DNA of 64,000 nucleotides, from positions 124,001-188,000 of the forward strand of contig NZ_JBHZSP010000008.1 in the NCBI RefSeq assembly GCF_043643765.1, given 5' to 3'. A program made the position numbers and the translations under genes. Of the stretch, positions 27,072 through 35,597 are shown one piece after another. Source of the DNA: Marinomonas posidonica_A (GTDB taxonomy: Bacteria; Pseudomonadota; Gammaproteobacteria; Pseudomonadales; Marinomonadaceae). Under the pieces are notes generated by a model, which was not told the origin of the DNA, ran no database searches, and saw only the letters and a list, made by a program, of their open reading frames with translations. The stretch's first letter is position 1; every line of letters starts with the position of its first letter.

Positions 27072-27875
27072 TTAATCCTGCTCAACCGAAGTAAGATGAC
27101 GGAGCTCTTCGTAAACTGCGGCTAAGCGTTGTTCTACACGTCCGTCTATATAAAAGGATTTCGAATCTAAAACAAAACCACCACTGACCATGGCATCGTC
27201 TTCTTCTACCTGTATTGTGAGTCTATCCCTCACTCCTATCGCATCTAATACCGCGACATCACCGGAGTTCAAACGGATGCGGATACGACCTTCGTACTCG
27301 CCAATTTCATCAAACACTCTGACCAACTGCTCTTTTAGAGCGACCTGACCATCTTCTTGCATCTTGCTAAGACAGACATTTTCGACCATTCGCACCATAG
27401 TTTGATAGAGCAAATTCTCCGCGGCCGCTCGGCTGGCCTCCAAAGGCTGAGTAATCTCAGCAGCAACGGCTTGAAGCAATTGCTCTACTTGAGCAAATTG
27501 AACTTTCGCTTCTTCTTGTGCCAGCTGACGACCTTCTTCTATCCCTGCCGCCAAACCATCGGCTTGGCCTTTCTCATAACCATCAACTTCGCCTTTTGAA
27601 AAGCCACCCTCATAGCCTTTTTTATGACCTTCTTCTTCGCCTTGTATAAAGCCTTCATCATAAGCAGCAGAACGGATTTCTTCCAATTGAGAGGCCGTGA
27701 GAGGCTCGTAGATAAGCGAATCTTGATCCACCTCTTCCGAGGTCATCACAGTATCTTTTTGAACCAATATGGCGGGACCAGTTGTTTCTTTTACATCGGT
27801 GCTTTCTAAATGCGGGAGCTCCCAACGCTCGTAAGCTGTTAACTTACGCTCTTCTTTATTATCCTTATCTGACAT
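27072..27875 (-). CDS. fliH: flagellar export stator protein FliH
   Basis: A 267-residue protein. Residues about 73-118 contain the regular GxxxG-type repeats typical of FliH (EGFIQGEEEGHKKGYEGG). A coiled coil and a C-terminal FliI-binding domain follow. It anchors FliI to FliN and FlhA. It lies between fliG and fliI with very short gaps, and the GAA/GAG-rich N-terminal half is normal for this family. Confidence 0.93.
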   Translation of the reverse strand: MSDKDNKEERKLTAYERWELPHLESTDVKETTGPAILVQKDTVMTSEEVDQDSLIYEPLTASQLEEIRSAAYDEGFIQGEEEGHKKGYEGGFSKGEVDGYEKGQADGLAAGIEEGRQLAQEEAKVQFAQVEQLLQAVAAEITQPLEASRAAAENLLYQTMVRMVENVCLSKMQEDGQVALKEQLVRVFDEIGEYEGRIRIRLNSGDVAVLDAIGVRDRLTIQVEEDDAMVSGGFVLDSKSFYIDGRVEQRLAAVYEELRHLTSVEQD

Positions 27876-27882
27876 ACTTTAA

Positions 27883-28896
27883 TTAAACCATCTGCTCGCC
27901 ACCGCCGCCGAGAACGATTTCACCGTTATCAGCAAGGCGTCTAGCAACAGCCAAAATCTCTTTCTGCGCCACTTCCACTTCACTCACACGAACAGGGCCC
28001 TTGGCTTCCAAGTCGTCTTTCAGCATATCCGCAGCTCGGGAGGACATATTTTTGAAGATCTTTTCTTGCATATCTGGGTCTGCCCCTTTCAACGCCAAAA
28101 TCAATGTCTCTGATTCCACTTCACGCAAGATAACCTGAATACCACGGTCATCGACTTCTAATAAGTTATCAAACACAAACATCAAATCTTGGATGGTATT
28201 GGCAAGGTCTTCATCCACATCTCGGATAGACTCCATCAGCTCGGTTTCAACCGAACTATCAATGAAGTTCATGATATTCGCCGCAGTACGCACCCCACCA
28301 ATAGTGGTCGATTGTGTTGAATTATTACCTGAGAATTGACGTTCTAGAATGTTATTTAATTCTTGCAGAGCCGCTGGCTGAACCGTTTCAAGAGCCGCCA
28401 CACGTAATACAATATCCAAACGCACCCGTTCATCAAAGTTAGCCAAAATATCAGCGGCTTGGTCAGGATCGAGGTAGGAAATAACAATGGCTTGAATCTG
28501 CGGGTGCTCATAACGGATAACATCCGCAACGGCTCTCGATTCCATCCATTTCAATGTGTCCAAACCGGTGGTATTACCACCGAGCAAGATTCGATCAATT
28601 AAGCTACCGGCTTTTTCTTCACCTAAGGCTTCACGAAGCATATTACGAATGTAACCATCTGCCCCAAGCCCTAATCCGGTCTGATCGCCTACCAAGACTA
28701 GAAAGTCGTCTAGGACTTTTTCAACCTGATGACGTTGAACATTGGCCAATTGCGCCATGGTCTGACCAATTTTTTGGACTTCTTTGGGGCCCATGTGTTT
28801 TAGGATCTGAGCAGCATCAGATTCCCCCAGTGACATTAATAGCACTGCGGCTTTTTGAACTGAGGTTAAATCTGCACCTTGGCCTGTATCACTCAT
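27883..28896 (-). CDS. fliG: flagellar motor switch protein FliG
   Basis: A 337-residue protein with the FliG N-terminal domain (SVQKAAVLLMSLGE), middle ARM domains including the EHPQ motif (YEHPQIQAIV), and the C-terminal torque domain with its charged face (about LIFVFDNLLEVDDRGIQVILREVE). It couples the stator to the rotor. The ATG overlaps the fliF TAA as TAATG. A GTG six codons upstream inside fliF was not chosen. Confidence 0.96.
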   Translation of the reverse strand: MSDTGQGADLTSVQKAAVLLMSLGESDAAQILKHMGPKEVQKIGQTMAQLANVQRHQVEKVLDDFLVLVGDQTGLGLGADGYIRNMLREALGEEKAGSLIDRILLGGNTTGLDTLKWMESRAVADVIRYEHPQIQAIVISYLDPDQAADILANFDERVRLDIVLRVAALETVQPAALQELNNILERQFSGNNSTQSTTIGGVRTAANIMNFIDSSVETELMESIRDVDEDLANTIQDLMFVFDNLLEVDDRGIQVILREVESETLILALKGADPDMQEKIFKNMSSRAADMLKDDLEAKGPVRVSEVEVAQKEILAVARRLADNGEIVLGGGGEQMV

Positions 28897-30569
28897 TAAC
28901 TTTCCATTACCCACTGTTTAACAACTTGCGCTACACGTTCCGGCTCTTCAGCAATCAAACCGCGTATCGCATTAAGTTGACGATCAATTTTCTCAGGGGA
29001 ACCTGGTACGAGAATATCCTCAGCACTCACGAGAGACACTTGATCATCTGAAATTTCATCCGTCTCATCTGAGAATATAGCGGCTTCCGTGTCCTCTGCA
29101 ACTGCAATTTTGTTTTGCTCACTGAGGGTTTTCAATATTGGTCGAACCACGATCAGTAAAAGAATCAACACAAACATACCAACTAAAGTTGGCTGCAAAA
29201 GATTTAAGAACCAAGTCTGTTTATAGAATGGGGGTTCAATCACTGGCTCTTCTGGGTCAGGAAGTGCGAAAGGCGAATTGATCACACTGACACTATCTCC
29301 ACGAGAGGGATCATAACCAACCGCATCTCGAACCAACAAGGTCAAACGCCCCAGTTCATCATCACTCCAAGGTGTTCGAACTATCGTTGATGTATCCGCA
29401 TCTAAGCTGGCTAAATCATCAACGACTACGGCGACGGATAAACGTCGAACCGTACCCTGTTGGCGCTTGGTATAACTGATGCTGCGGTCAAGCTCAAAGT
29501 TACGTGTCGTTTCTTCTCGCGATTGACCATTAGCAGCGGTACCGTTACCACCAATTGGCGCACCATTTTCATCTACCGCTTCCGGAGCCGAAACGGCACC
29601 TGGTGGTTGATTCGTTAATGCACCTGGAATACCACTAGCCGAAACGCCAGCACTGCGATTCTCTTTGAGTGTTTGCTCACTTCGCAATGCTAATAAATCT
29701 GGGTTGTATTGCTCATCGGTTTTTTCAATGGCCGTAAAGTCCACATCGGCCGACACTTCCGCTTTAAAACGACCTTGACCGACTACCGGACCCAGAATGT
29801 TATTCACTCGTTGCAGCAACACATCTTCCACTTTACGTGCGTAGTCAAATTGCTTACCAGCCACAGATAACTCTGAGCTTGAGTCTTTTTCCGTCAACAA
29901 GGTGCCACGCTGATCCACCACAGTGACATCTTTATCACTCAGCTGCGAAATACTCGAAGCCACTAAATTCACAATCGCATCGACTTGACTACGATCAAGG
30001 CGTCTACCTGGGTATAGTTCCAGAAACACAGAAGCGGAGGGCTTTCTCGTATCCCGCACAAAAACGGATTCTTTTGGGATGGCTAAATGGACTCGTGCGG
30101 ATTTAATACTTTGCAGACTGGAAATGGTGCGACTCAACTCACCTTCTAAACCACGACGATAACGAGTCGTCTCAACAAACTGGGACGTCCCTAGACCTTG
30201 TTCCTGGTCCATAATTTCCAGACCAACAATATTGTCTGACACAATTCCAGAACCCGCTAATTTTAATCGGGCCTGATGATAATAATCGGCTTCAACCAGT
30301 AAAGCGCCTGTATTTTCATCCAATTTGAAGGGAATATTATTAACGCTCAGAATTTCAACAATCTGATCCGCGTTGTAATCCGTAATGCTACTTAAGACAG
30401 GTTTATAGTCTGGGCCGTTAGTCCATAACACAGCCGCCAAGCCAATTGCTATAGAGGCAGCCAAGCCGACCATTAAGGCCAACTGACGTATCACCGTTAG
30501 CTTATTAAAGCCTGTGACTAATTCTAAATAGAGCTTACGCTCCGATTGTTCTGCAGGGACATTATCCAT
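28896..30569 (-). CDS. fliF: flagellar MS-ring protein FliF
   Basis: A 557-residue MS-ring protein with two membrane helices (about 29-50 and 450-473), a periplasmic YscJ-like ring-building region between them (ARVHLAIPKESVF) and a cytoplasmic C-terminus that binds FliG. The loop near 310-350 is Gly/Ala-rich. It forms the base on which the switch and export gate assemble. It is preceded by fliE and overlaps fliG. Confidence 0.96.
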   Translation of the reverse strand: MDNVPAEQSERKLYLELVTGFNKLTVIRQLALMVGLAASIAIGLAAVLWTNGPDYKPVLSSITDYNADQIVEILSVNNIPFKLDENTGALLVEADYYHQARLKLAGSGIVSDNIVGLEIMDQEQGLGTSQFVETTRYRRGLEGELSRTISSLQSIKSARVHLAIPKESVFVRDTRKPSASVFLELYPGRRLDRSQVDAIVNLVASSISQLSDKDVTVVDQRGTLLTEKDSSSELSVAGKQFDYARKVEDVLLQRVNNILGPVVGQGRFKAEVSADVDFTAIEKTDEQYNPDLLALRSEQTLKENRSAGVSASGIPGALTNQPPGAVSAPEAVDENGAPIGGNGTAANGQSREETTRNFELDRSISYTKRQQGTVRRLSVAVVVDDLASLDADTSTIVRTPWSDDELGRLTLLVRDAVGYDPSRGDSVSVINSPFALPDPEEPVIEPPFYKQTWFLNLLQPTLVGMFVLILLLIVVRPILKTLSEQNKIAVAEDTEAAIFSDETDEISDDQVSLVSAEDILVPGSPEKIDRQLNAIRGLIAEEPERVAQVVKQWVMES

Positions 30570-30596
30570 TAAAAAGCGCCAAGCGGTTTATCTAGC

Positions 30597-30959
30597 CTAA
30601 ATCGGCATGTTCATGATTTTTTCGTACGCGTCTACAAGTTTGTTTCGTACCTGAGTCATCGCCTCAAAAGAGACACTGGACTTTTGTAGACCAATCATGA
30701 CTTGAGGTAAATCCACCCCTTCGTCACCGCGCTCATAAGATTGGGCTAATTGCGTCGCATCTTGTTGTAACGAATTTACATTATCAACGGCACTTTTCAA
30801 CATTTCAGCAAAATCAGCACGCTCAACCGCCTGACCAGCTTCCACATTGCTAGCAGCCTTTGCAACATCAGACACCGCCGAACCAGGTGCCTGAACCTGC
30901 GAACGGAGATCCCTCATTTGGGATAACACTTGATTAATATCCGGTCGACCCGAAATCAT
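30597..30959 (-). CDS. fliE: flagellar hook-basal body protein FliE
   Basis: A 120-residue protein whose C-terminal part (FAEMLKSAVDNVNSLQQDATQLAQ and VMIGLQKSSVSFEAMTQVRNKLVDAYEKIMNMPI) is the classic FliE pattern. It joins the MS ring to the rod. The ATG at 30959 has AGGTG upstream; the GTG three codons earlier overlaps that site. It opens the fliEFGHIJ block after a 66-base gap from fleR. I found no convincing sigma-54 promoter in the gap, although one would be expected. Confidence 0.93.
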   Translation of the reverse strand: MISGRPDINQVLSQMRDLRSQVQAPGSAVSDVAKAASNVEAGQAVERADFAEMLKSAVDNVNSLQQDATQLAQSYERGDEGVDLPQVMIGLQKSSVSFEAMTQVRNKLVDAYEKIMNMPI

Positions 30960-31025
30960 GCTTTTCACCTAAAAAATCACATTTCATAAGCTTAGCATAA
31001 AGCTAATTAAAACAAGATACAAAAA

Positions 31026-32375
31026 TCAATCGACGTCTATACCACTTTCTCGCATTTTAGCGATTTTGTATCGCAGTGTTCTAGGGCTAATCCCTAATTT
31101 ATCAGCAACGTCTTTTCGCTTCCCATTAGCATCGATCAAAGCTTGAGCAATAATCCTAAATTCATGTTGTTGCACGCCTTTCCCTAAAATCGACGCCGCA
31201 CTTTCTTCCTCTTCAGAAACCGGTTCACTTGGGGTTGGTGCACCTGCCATCATATCGAAGGCAATGTGCTCATCATGAATTTGCCCATTAGGACTTAAAA
31301 TCAACGCTCTCTGAATCACATTATCCAGCTCTCGAACATTCCCTGGCCAAGGGTGCGCTTCCAATTTACTTTGGGCTGAAGGCTTTAATGTCGCTGCAGA
31401 TATACGCATTTTAGTGGCATGTTTGTGCAACAAATGCTCTGCAATCGGTAATATATCCCCTTTACGCTCTCGAATAGGTAACCAACGCAACGGAAAAACG
31501 TTCAGACGATAATACAAATCTTCCCTAAAGCCACCTTCTTTTACATACTCAGCCAGATCTCGGTTAGTAGTAGCAATAATGCGCACATCAAGCGGAATCG
31601 ATTTTTTACCACCAAGTCGTTCTACTTCCTGCTCTTGCAACACTCGCAATAGTTTGGCTTGCAAGCCCACATCCATTTCAGTAATCTCATCCAGCAATAA
31701 GGTACCGCCATTGGCTTGCTCAAACTTACCCGCTTGAGACGACACCGCCCCCGTGTAAGCGCCCTTCTCATAACCAAATAAAATAGCCTCGAGCATGTTT
31801 TCCGGAATGGCCGCGCAGTTAATAGCAACAAAAGGCGCATTGCGACGTGAGGATTGGTTATGTATGTAATGGGCAAGAACCTCTTTACCTGTACCACTTT
31901 CACCGCACACCAATACGGTAGAGTCGGTTACAGCAACACGCTTTGCCAAATCCAGCAACGCCAAACTCGCAGAATCTTTTGCAATAGGTTGACTCGTCGA
32001 GGATGAAGCTTGCTTCACGGTATATTTGGCAATGGCATTTAATAACTCTTCTTCTTGAAACGGCTTAAGAAGATAATCTACTGCGCCATCACGCATGGCT
32101 TCAACGGCATGGGCAATGTCGCCATACGCCGTCATCAACATAATAGGCAGCTCAGGGTATGCATCCACCACATGATGCAACAGCCCATAACCATCCATAC
32201 CGGGTAGATTAACGTCCGACACCACCATATCAAACTGGCTGTGCTTTAACGCAATCACAGCCTCTTCAGCACTGTACACCATTTTACATTGGTAACTTGC
32301 TAGCATGAGCGTGTCTTCTAACGCTTCCGCCAATCCCTTGTCATCTTCAACAATTAATAATTTCACATCCGACAT
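31026..32375 (-). CDS. fleR: sigma-54-dependent flagellar response regulator FleR/FlrC
   Basis: The 449-residue NtrC-type activator has a receiver domain (1-120; phospho-acceptor D54), an AAA+ domain (about 135-365; Walker A GESGTGKE, sigma-54 contact loop GAYTGA at 205-210, Walker B GGTLLLDEI) and a Fis-type helix-turn-helix (about 405-445, GKRKDVADKLGISPRTLRYKIAKM). Phosphorylated by FleS, it activates basal-body and hook genes. The loop has Tyr in place of the commoner Phe of GAFTGA. It starts one base after the fleS stop. Confidence 0.95.
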   Translation of the reverse strand: MSDVKLLIVEDDKGLAEALEDTLMLASYQCKMVYSAEEAVIALKHSQFDMVVSDVNLPGMDGYGLLHHVVDAYPELPIMLMTAYGDIAHAVEAMRDGAVDYLLKPFQEEELLNAIAKYTVKQASSSTSQPIAKDSASLALLDLAKRVAVTDSTVLVCGESGTGKEVLAHYIHNQSSRRNAPFVAINCAAIPENMLEAILFGYEKGAYTGAVSSQAGKFEQANGGTLLLDEITEMDVGLQAKLLRVLQEQEVERLGGKKSIPLDVRIIATTNRDLAEYVKEGGFREDLYYRLNVFPLRWLPIRERKGDILPIAEHLLHKHATKMRISAATLKPSAQSKLEAHPWPGNVRELDNVIQRALILSPNGQIHDEHIAFDMMAGAPTPSEPVSEEEESAASILGKGVQQHEFRIIAQALIDANGKRKDVADKLGISPRTLRYKIAKMRESGIDVD

Positions 32376-32376
32376 G

Positions 32377-33531
32377 CTATACCCTTACGAGAGGAATGGT
32401 TAAACTGGCCGTTGTCCCAGCCCCTTCAATACTATCAATTTCAAACTGCCCATGGTGTGCTCTGGCGATGGCTTTTACAACCATCAAACCCAACCCAGTA
32501 CCATGCTGCTTCGTGGTGACAAAACCTTCTTGAACATGTTCCAACTGTTCTTTTGACATGCCAACACCACGATCTTTAAACACAAATACAGCGCTTGCTC
32601 CCACCGTGCGCCAAGACAATCGAACCTTACTGCCTGCATGCTGTGAATCAATGGCATTATTTAGCAGATTCAATAACGCTCCCAGCAAGGTTTCTTTGTT
32701 ACACTGAATGACTTCGTTGTGAGCAAATTCAGGACCAGATAAATCCAACGTGACATTTTTTTGCTCGCACACCTCTTCGCACTGAGAGACTAGATCTGCA
32801 GCAAAATCATTCAATAGAATGGTTTCATCTAACTTAATTTCACTGCGAGAAAAAATCAGCATATCACGGATCTGCTTTTCAATATTTCCTAATCGATCCG
32901 CCAGTTTATTGGCAAACGTTTGTCGCATCACTGGGGCTAAATCGGCTTTCTGTAAATGCCCTGCATACAGTGAGGCTGACGATAATGGCGTTCGAATTTG
33001 ATGAGCTAACGCCGCCACCATTTTACCCATGTTCGACAAACGTTCATGATGATTAAGCTTTTTCTGTAAAAAGTAGGCTTCTGTCAAATCCACTAGAATC
33101 ACCAATTGTCCAGGCACATTCCCCAGCGAAGCGGTCTCTACCCTAACTCTGCGTCCCGTCACCATGGACACATCATGACCATCGTCTTCTTGTGGGCGAA
33201 AACTGCGGGGCACAATCTCTCCCCAAGCTTCACCAATCAAAGACAAATTAAACAAACGCTCGGCCACCGGATTCGCCATCACAATGACACCCTCTTCATT
33301 TAACAGCAAAACTCCCACCGGCATGGACTCAAACAGTTGTTGAAACTGCAGAACTAACACTCGATTTTTATCTTGTTCTTGGCGCTTATCTTGCTCTGAC
33401 TTCTGCAACTGCTCTTGCAGACGAACCACCTCTTGCTGTAGGTCCAAGTAAGATTTTGCCAACACATCCGAAGACTCAGAAAACGCCTTAAAAGCGGCTT
33501 TAAGCTCCGCTATTTCTTCATCTTTAGTCAC
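32377..33531 (-). CDS. fleS: flagellar sensor histidine kinase FleS/FlrB
   Basis: A 384-residue soluble kinase with an N-terminal coiled coil (about 1-65), a PAS domain (about 65-160), a HisKA domain with phospho-acceptor His in ALAHQIRTPLSSA, and a HATPase domain (ALLNLLNNAIDS, FKDRGVGMS, GTGLGLMVVKAI). It phosphorylates FleR. No membrane segment is present. The start is GTG at 33531 overlapping the stop of the FleQ-like gene as TAGTG, with GGAG five bases upstream, so the two are translationally coupled. Confidence 0.94.
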   Translation of the reverse strand: MTKDEEIAELKAAFKAFSESSDVLAKSYLDLQQEVVRLQEQLQKSEQDKRQEQDKNRVLVLQFQQLFESMPVGVLLLNEEGVIVMANPVAERLFNLSLIGEAWGEIVPRSFRPQEDDGHDVSMVTGRRVRVETASLGNVPGQLVILVDLTEAYFLQKKLNHHERLSNMGKMVAALAHQIRTPLSSASLYAGHLQKADLAPVMRQTFANKLADRLGNIEKQIRDMLIFSRSEIKLDETILLNDFAADLVSQCEEVCEQKNVTLDLSGPEFAHNEVIQCNKETLLGALLNLLNNAIDSQHAGSKVRLSWRTVGASAVFVFKDRGVGMSKEQLEHVQEGFVTTKQHGTGLGLMVVKAIARAHHGQFEIDSIEGAGTTASLTIPLVRV

Positions 33532-34001
33532 TAAAACTCCGATTTGTCAATATTATAGCGACGCATTTTTTCGATTAGAGTAGTACGTTGTATTTGTAAA
33601 TTCTGCGCCGCTTTAGAAACCACCCCCTGGGTTGATACCAAAGCCTGACGAATTAATAACGCTTCTAAATGTCGAACATGCAGATTCAAATTGACGCCTG
33701 ATGCCTGCGGAAAAGTATGTAATTGTTTGATTTCTTTTAATATAGAAGACAGGGCCTGAGATCGCCAAGGCAAAGGACACAACCATACGTTTTCACCATC
33801 AGGCGCAATTAAGGAATGACTCAATGAAATTACCGGCACCATTTCATCCAGTTCAAATGACTGAACTTGACTTCCGAGAACCACAAAATCAGGTAATTGA
33901 AAGGCCGTTAGAGAGGTACTGTGCTCGATACCGATAAAAGTAAGTATACTGGAAACACTGGAAATTTCGTCGTCATCTAAACCACATAACCAAGCTTTCA
34001 C
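33531..34001 (-). CDS. FleQ-like regulator lacking the AAA+ domain
   Basis: This 156-residue protein sits exactly where fleQ/flrA sits, upstream of fleS-fleR. Residues 1-97 resemble the degenerate receiver-like domain of FleQ (ISSVSSILTFIGIE; PVISLSH), without phospho-acceptor features. Residues 111-152 are a Fis-type helix-turn-helix like FleQ's C-terminus (VVSKAAQNLQIQRTTLIEKMRRY). The about 240-residue AAA+ domain, which holds the ATPase, the sigma-54 loop and the c-di-GMP site in FleQ, is absent. The frame is open and intact, starts at GTG with GAGG upstream, and overlaps fleS by one base, so it looks like a working gene, not a pseudogene. It may bind DNA without activating sigma-54. A full fleQ could exist elsewhere. 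Confidence 0.75.
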   Translation of the reverse strand: MKAWLCGLDDDEISSVSSILTFIGIEHSTSLTAFQLPDFVVLGSQVQSFELDEMVPVISLSHSLIAPDGENVWLCPLPWRSQALSSILKEIKQLHTFPQASGVNLNLHVRHLEALLIRQALVSTQGVVSKAAQNLQIQRTTLIEKMRRYNIDKSEF

Positions 34002-34029
34002 CTTACCACCTCAACCGTTACTGTATCTT

Positions 34030-34056
34030 CGCATTAATATAGTTAGTATTAATGCG
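34030..34056. promoter_or_regulatory. perfect inverted repeat upstream of the FleQ-like gene (candidate operator)
   Basis: CGCATTAATA (34030-34039) and TATTAATGCG (34047-34056) are perfect 10-base complementary arms around a seven-base spacer. The centre lies about 42 bases upstream of the GTG start. No T-run follows on the minus strand, so a terminator for bioD is less likely than a dimer-binding operator. Which protein binds is unknown; the FleQ-like protein, through its Fis-type domain, is one candidate. Confidence 0.5.
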
Positions 34057-34091
34057 TGTTTATCCAAGACTTTCAAGCTTTGAAGGGAAAT

Positions 34092-34772
34092 TTATAATGC
34101 GGATAGCAAGTTATCAAATTCTGCTTGTGCCATTTGTTCATTTTCACACCAAGACAAGGTTCCCAATAACGGCGCCGACAACATAGTCTGCAGGGTCGCT
34201 AAATTCTCATCATAGCAGGCCATCTTATCCGGCCCAGCCGTATTAGCAACCCATCCGGCCAGACTCAATCCATCTCGAACAATGGATTCTGCCGTTAACA
34301 AAGCATGATTAATACAGCCAAGCTTCATGTTAACCACTAAAATCACAGGAAAACCGATTGATTTCGCCACATCAGACAAAAGCTCTCTATCATTTAACGG
34401 CACGCGCCAACCACCAGCCCCTTCAACCAAAGCCAAATCATGCGATGTTAACAAGGCCCCTTTAATAAAACCTTCCAACCGTGACGAAGTGACGAGTCGC
34501 CCTTCTTGTTGCGCAGCAATATGAGGCGCAATAGCAGCCTCCAATAAAACCGGATTAACCTGCTCATAAGCCAATGAAACACTGCTAGCCTGTTGAATTC
34601 TCCAAGCATCATCGTTGCGTTTTACACCATCAATTAATTCAGCTCCAGCCGCCACAGGCTTTAAACCAATCGCTTTCTGCCCCGCTCTTTGAGCGGCCGC
34701 TAACAAACCTACGGTAAAGTAAGTTTTACCTGCATCTGTGTCCGTTCCAGTAACAAAAAATCGTTTTCTCAC
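34092..34772 (-). CDS. bioD: dethiobiotin synthetase BioD
   Basis: A protein of 226 residues that closes the ureido ring of dethiobiotin using ATP and CO2. The P-loop FVTGTDTDAGKTYF near the N-terminus and VEGAGGWRVPL further on are BioD signatures. GTG at 34772 (MRKRFFVTG) is chosen: it matches the usual BioD start and has GAGG five bases upstream; GTG at 34778 adds two residues. It is the last gene of bioBFHCD. No clear terminator separates it from the flagellar genes 90 bases downstream. Confidence 0.95.
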   Translation of the reverse strand: MRKRFFVTGTDTDAGKTYFTVGLLAAAQRAGQKAIGLKPVAAGAELIDGVKRNDDAWRIQQASSVSLAYEQVNPVLLEAAIAPHIAAQQEGRLVTSSRLEGFIKGALLTSHDLALVEGAGGWRVPLNDRELLSDVAKSIGFPVILVVNMKLGCINHALLTAESIVRDGLSLAGWVANTAGPDKMACYDENLATLQTMLSAPLLGTLSWCENEQMAQAEFDNLLSAL

Positions 34773-34784
34773 AACCACCTCGAC

Positions 34785-35597
34785 CTAGCTAACCTGCTTA
34801 CGGGCGACAACAAATGCCACCTGATAACTCAATGGAATTCCTTTCACTTGACGCTGTTTTTCATACTGTTGCAAAAAAGCCTTCCAAGTAGAAGGAGATA
34901 TTGCTTGCGGCTTTTGCGTTGAAATTAGACTAGCGCCAACCTTTTTTAAAGACGCCACAGCGGCGTCAGGCGAATCAAACCACATATCAACCCGCTCGAC
35001 GGATAATGACTCAATTTGCCATGATGCGTCTAAGAGCTGTTTTTTTAACGTTTCTTCAGTGATGTACTGATGAACATGCTCACGTCCGTCCACACCTGAC
35101 CAAGCGGTCGATAACTCCGGCATAGAACCCTCTAATAAGGTCGAGAAAACCAAACGCCCTTCATGACGGCTAGCCGTAAACAAAGAACGAAACAAACGTT
35201 CCGGTTGCAAACACCACTGAATCGCCAAACTGGAAAAAATCACATCAAAAGAGCTTGCAGCAAAAGGAAAGGTTTCCGCATCAGCACAGACATAATGAAT
35301 TGGATAATCATCAGACATACGAGCACGTGACACCGCCAACATAGCCGGAGACAAATCGAGAGCCACACAATGGTTTGGCGCACATTTGGTCATTAACGAG
35401 GGTAAAGCCAAGCCAGTTCCCGTCCCTAAGTCCATAATGGTATGGGTTGGAGAATCAGGGAAACAAGGTAGTAACCTGTTGAGAACATCCAATTGGAACT
35501 GAGCGTAAGCATCATACGACGAAGCAGCACGATCAAAACGCTTTGCAAGCTGCCGTTTATAGGCGCTTGCCGAAGAAAGGTTAGGAGTTATTAGCAT
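34785..35597 (-). CDS. bioC: malonyl-ACP O-methyltransferase BioC
   Basis: A 270-residue SAM-dependent class I methyltransferase with motif I at IMDLGTGTGLALP and a DLSPAMLAV post-I segment. BioC methylates malonyl-ACP so that fatty acid synthesis can build the pimeloyl chain. The gene overlaps the bioH-type gene by 17 bases and is followed by bioD after 12 bases. The N-terminal KRFDRAASSYDAYAQFQ pattern is typical of BioC. Confidence 0.94.
   Translation of the reverse strand: MLITPNLSSASAYKRQLAKRFDRAASSYDAYAQFQLDVLNRLLPCFPDSPTHTIMDLGTGTGLALPSLMTKCAPNHCVALDLSPAMLAVSRARMSDDYPIHYVCADAETFPFAASSFDVIFSSLAIQWCLQPERLFRSLFTASRHEGRLVFSTLLEGSMPELSTAWSGVDGREHVHQYITEETLKKQLLDASWQIESLSVERVDMWFDSPDAAVASLKKVGASLISTQKPQAISPSTWKAFLQQYEKQRQVKGIPLSYQVAFVVARKQVS

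Noticed and set aside
28554..29051. Plus-strand open frame of 165 codons across fliG and fliF
   Set aside because: It crosses the overlap of two certain genes on the opposite strand and looks like a composition artefact.
30991..31008. Terminator between fleR and fliE
   Set aside because: The stem is only five to six bases and has no T-run.
30960..31025. Sigma-54 promoter before fliE
   Set aside because: No GG-N10-GC core with TGGCAC/TTGC similarity can be found in the gap.
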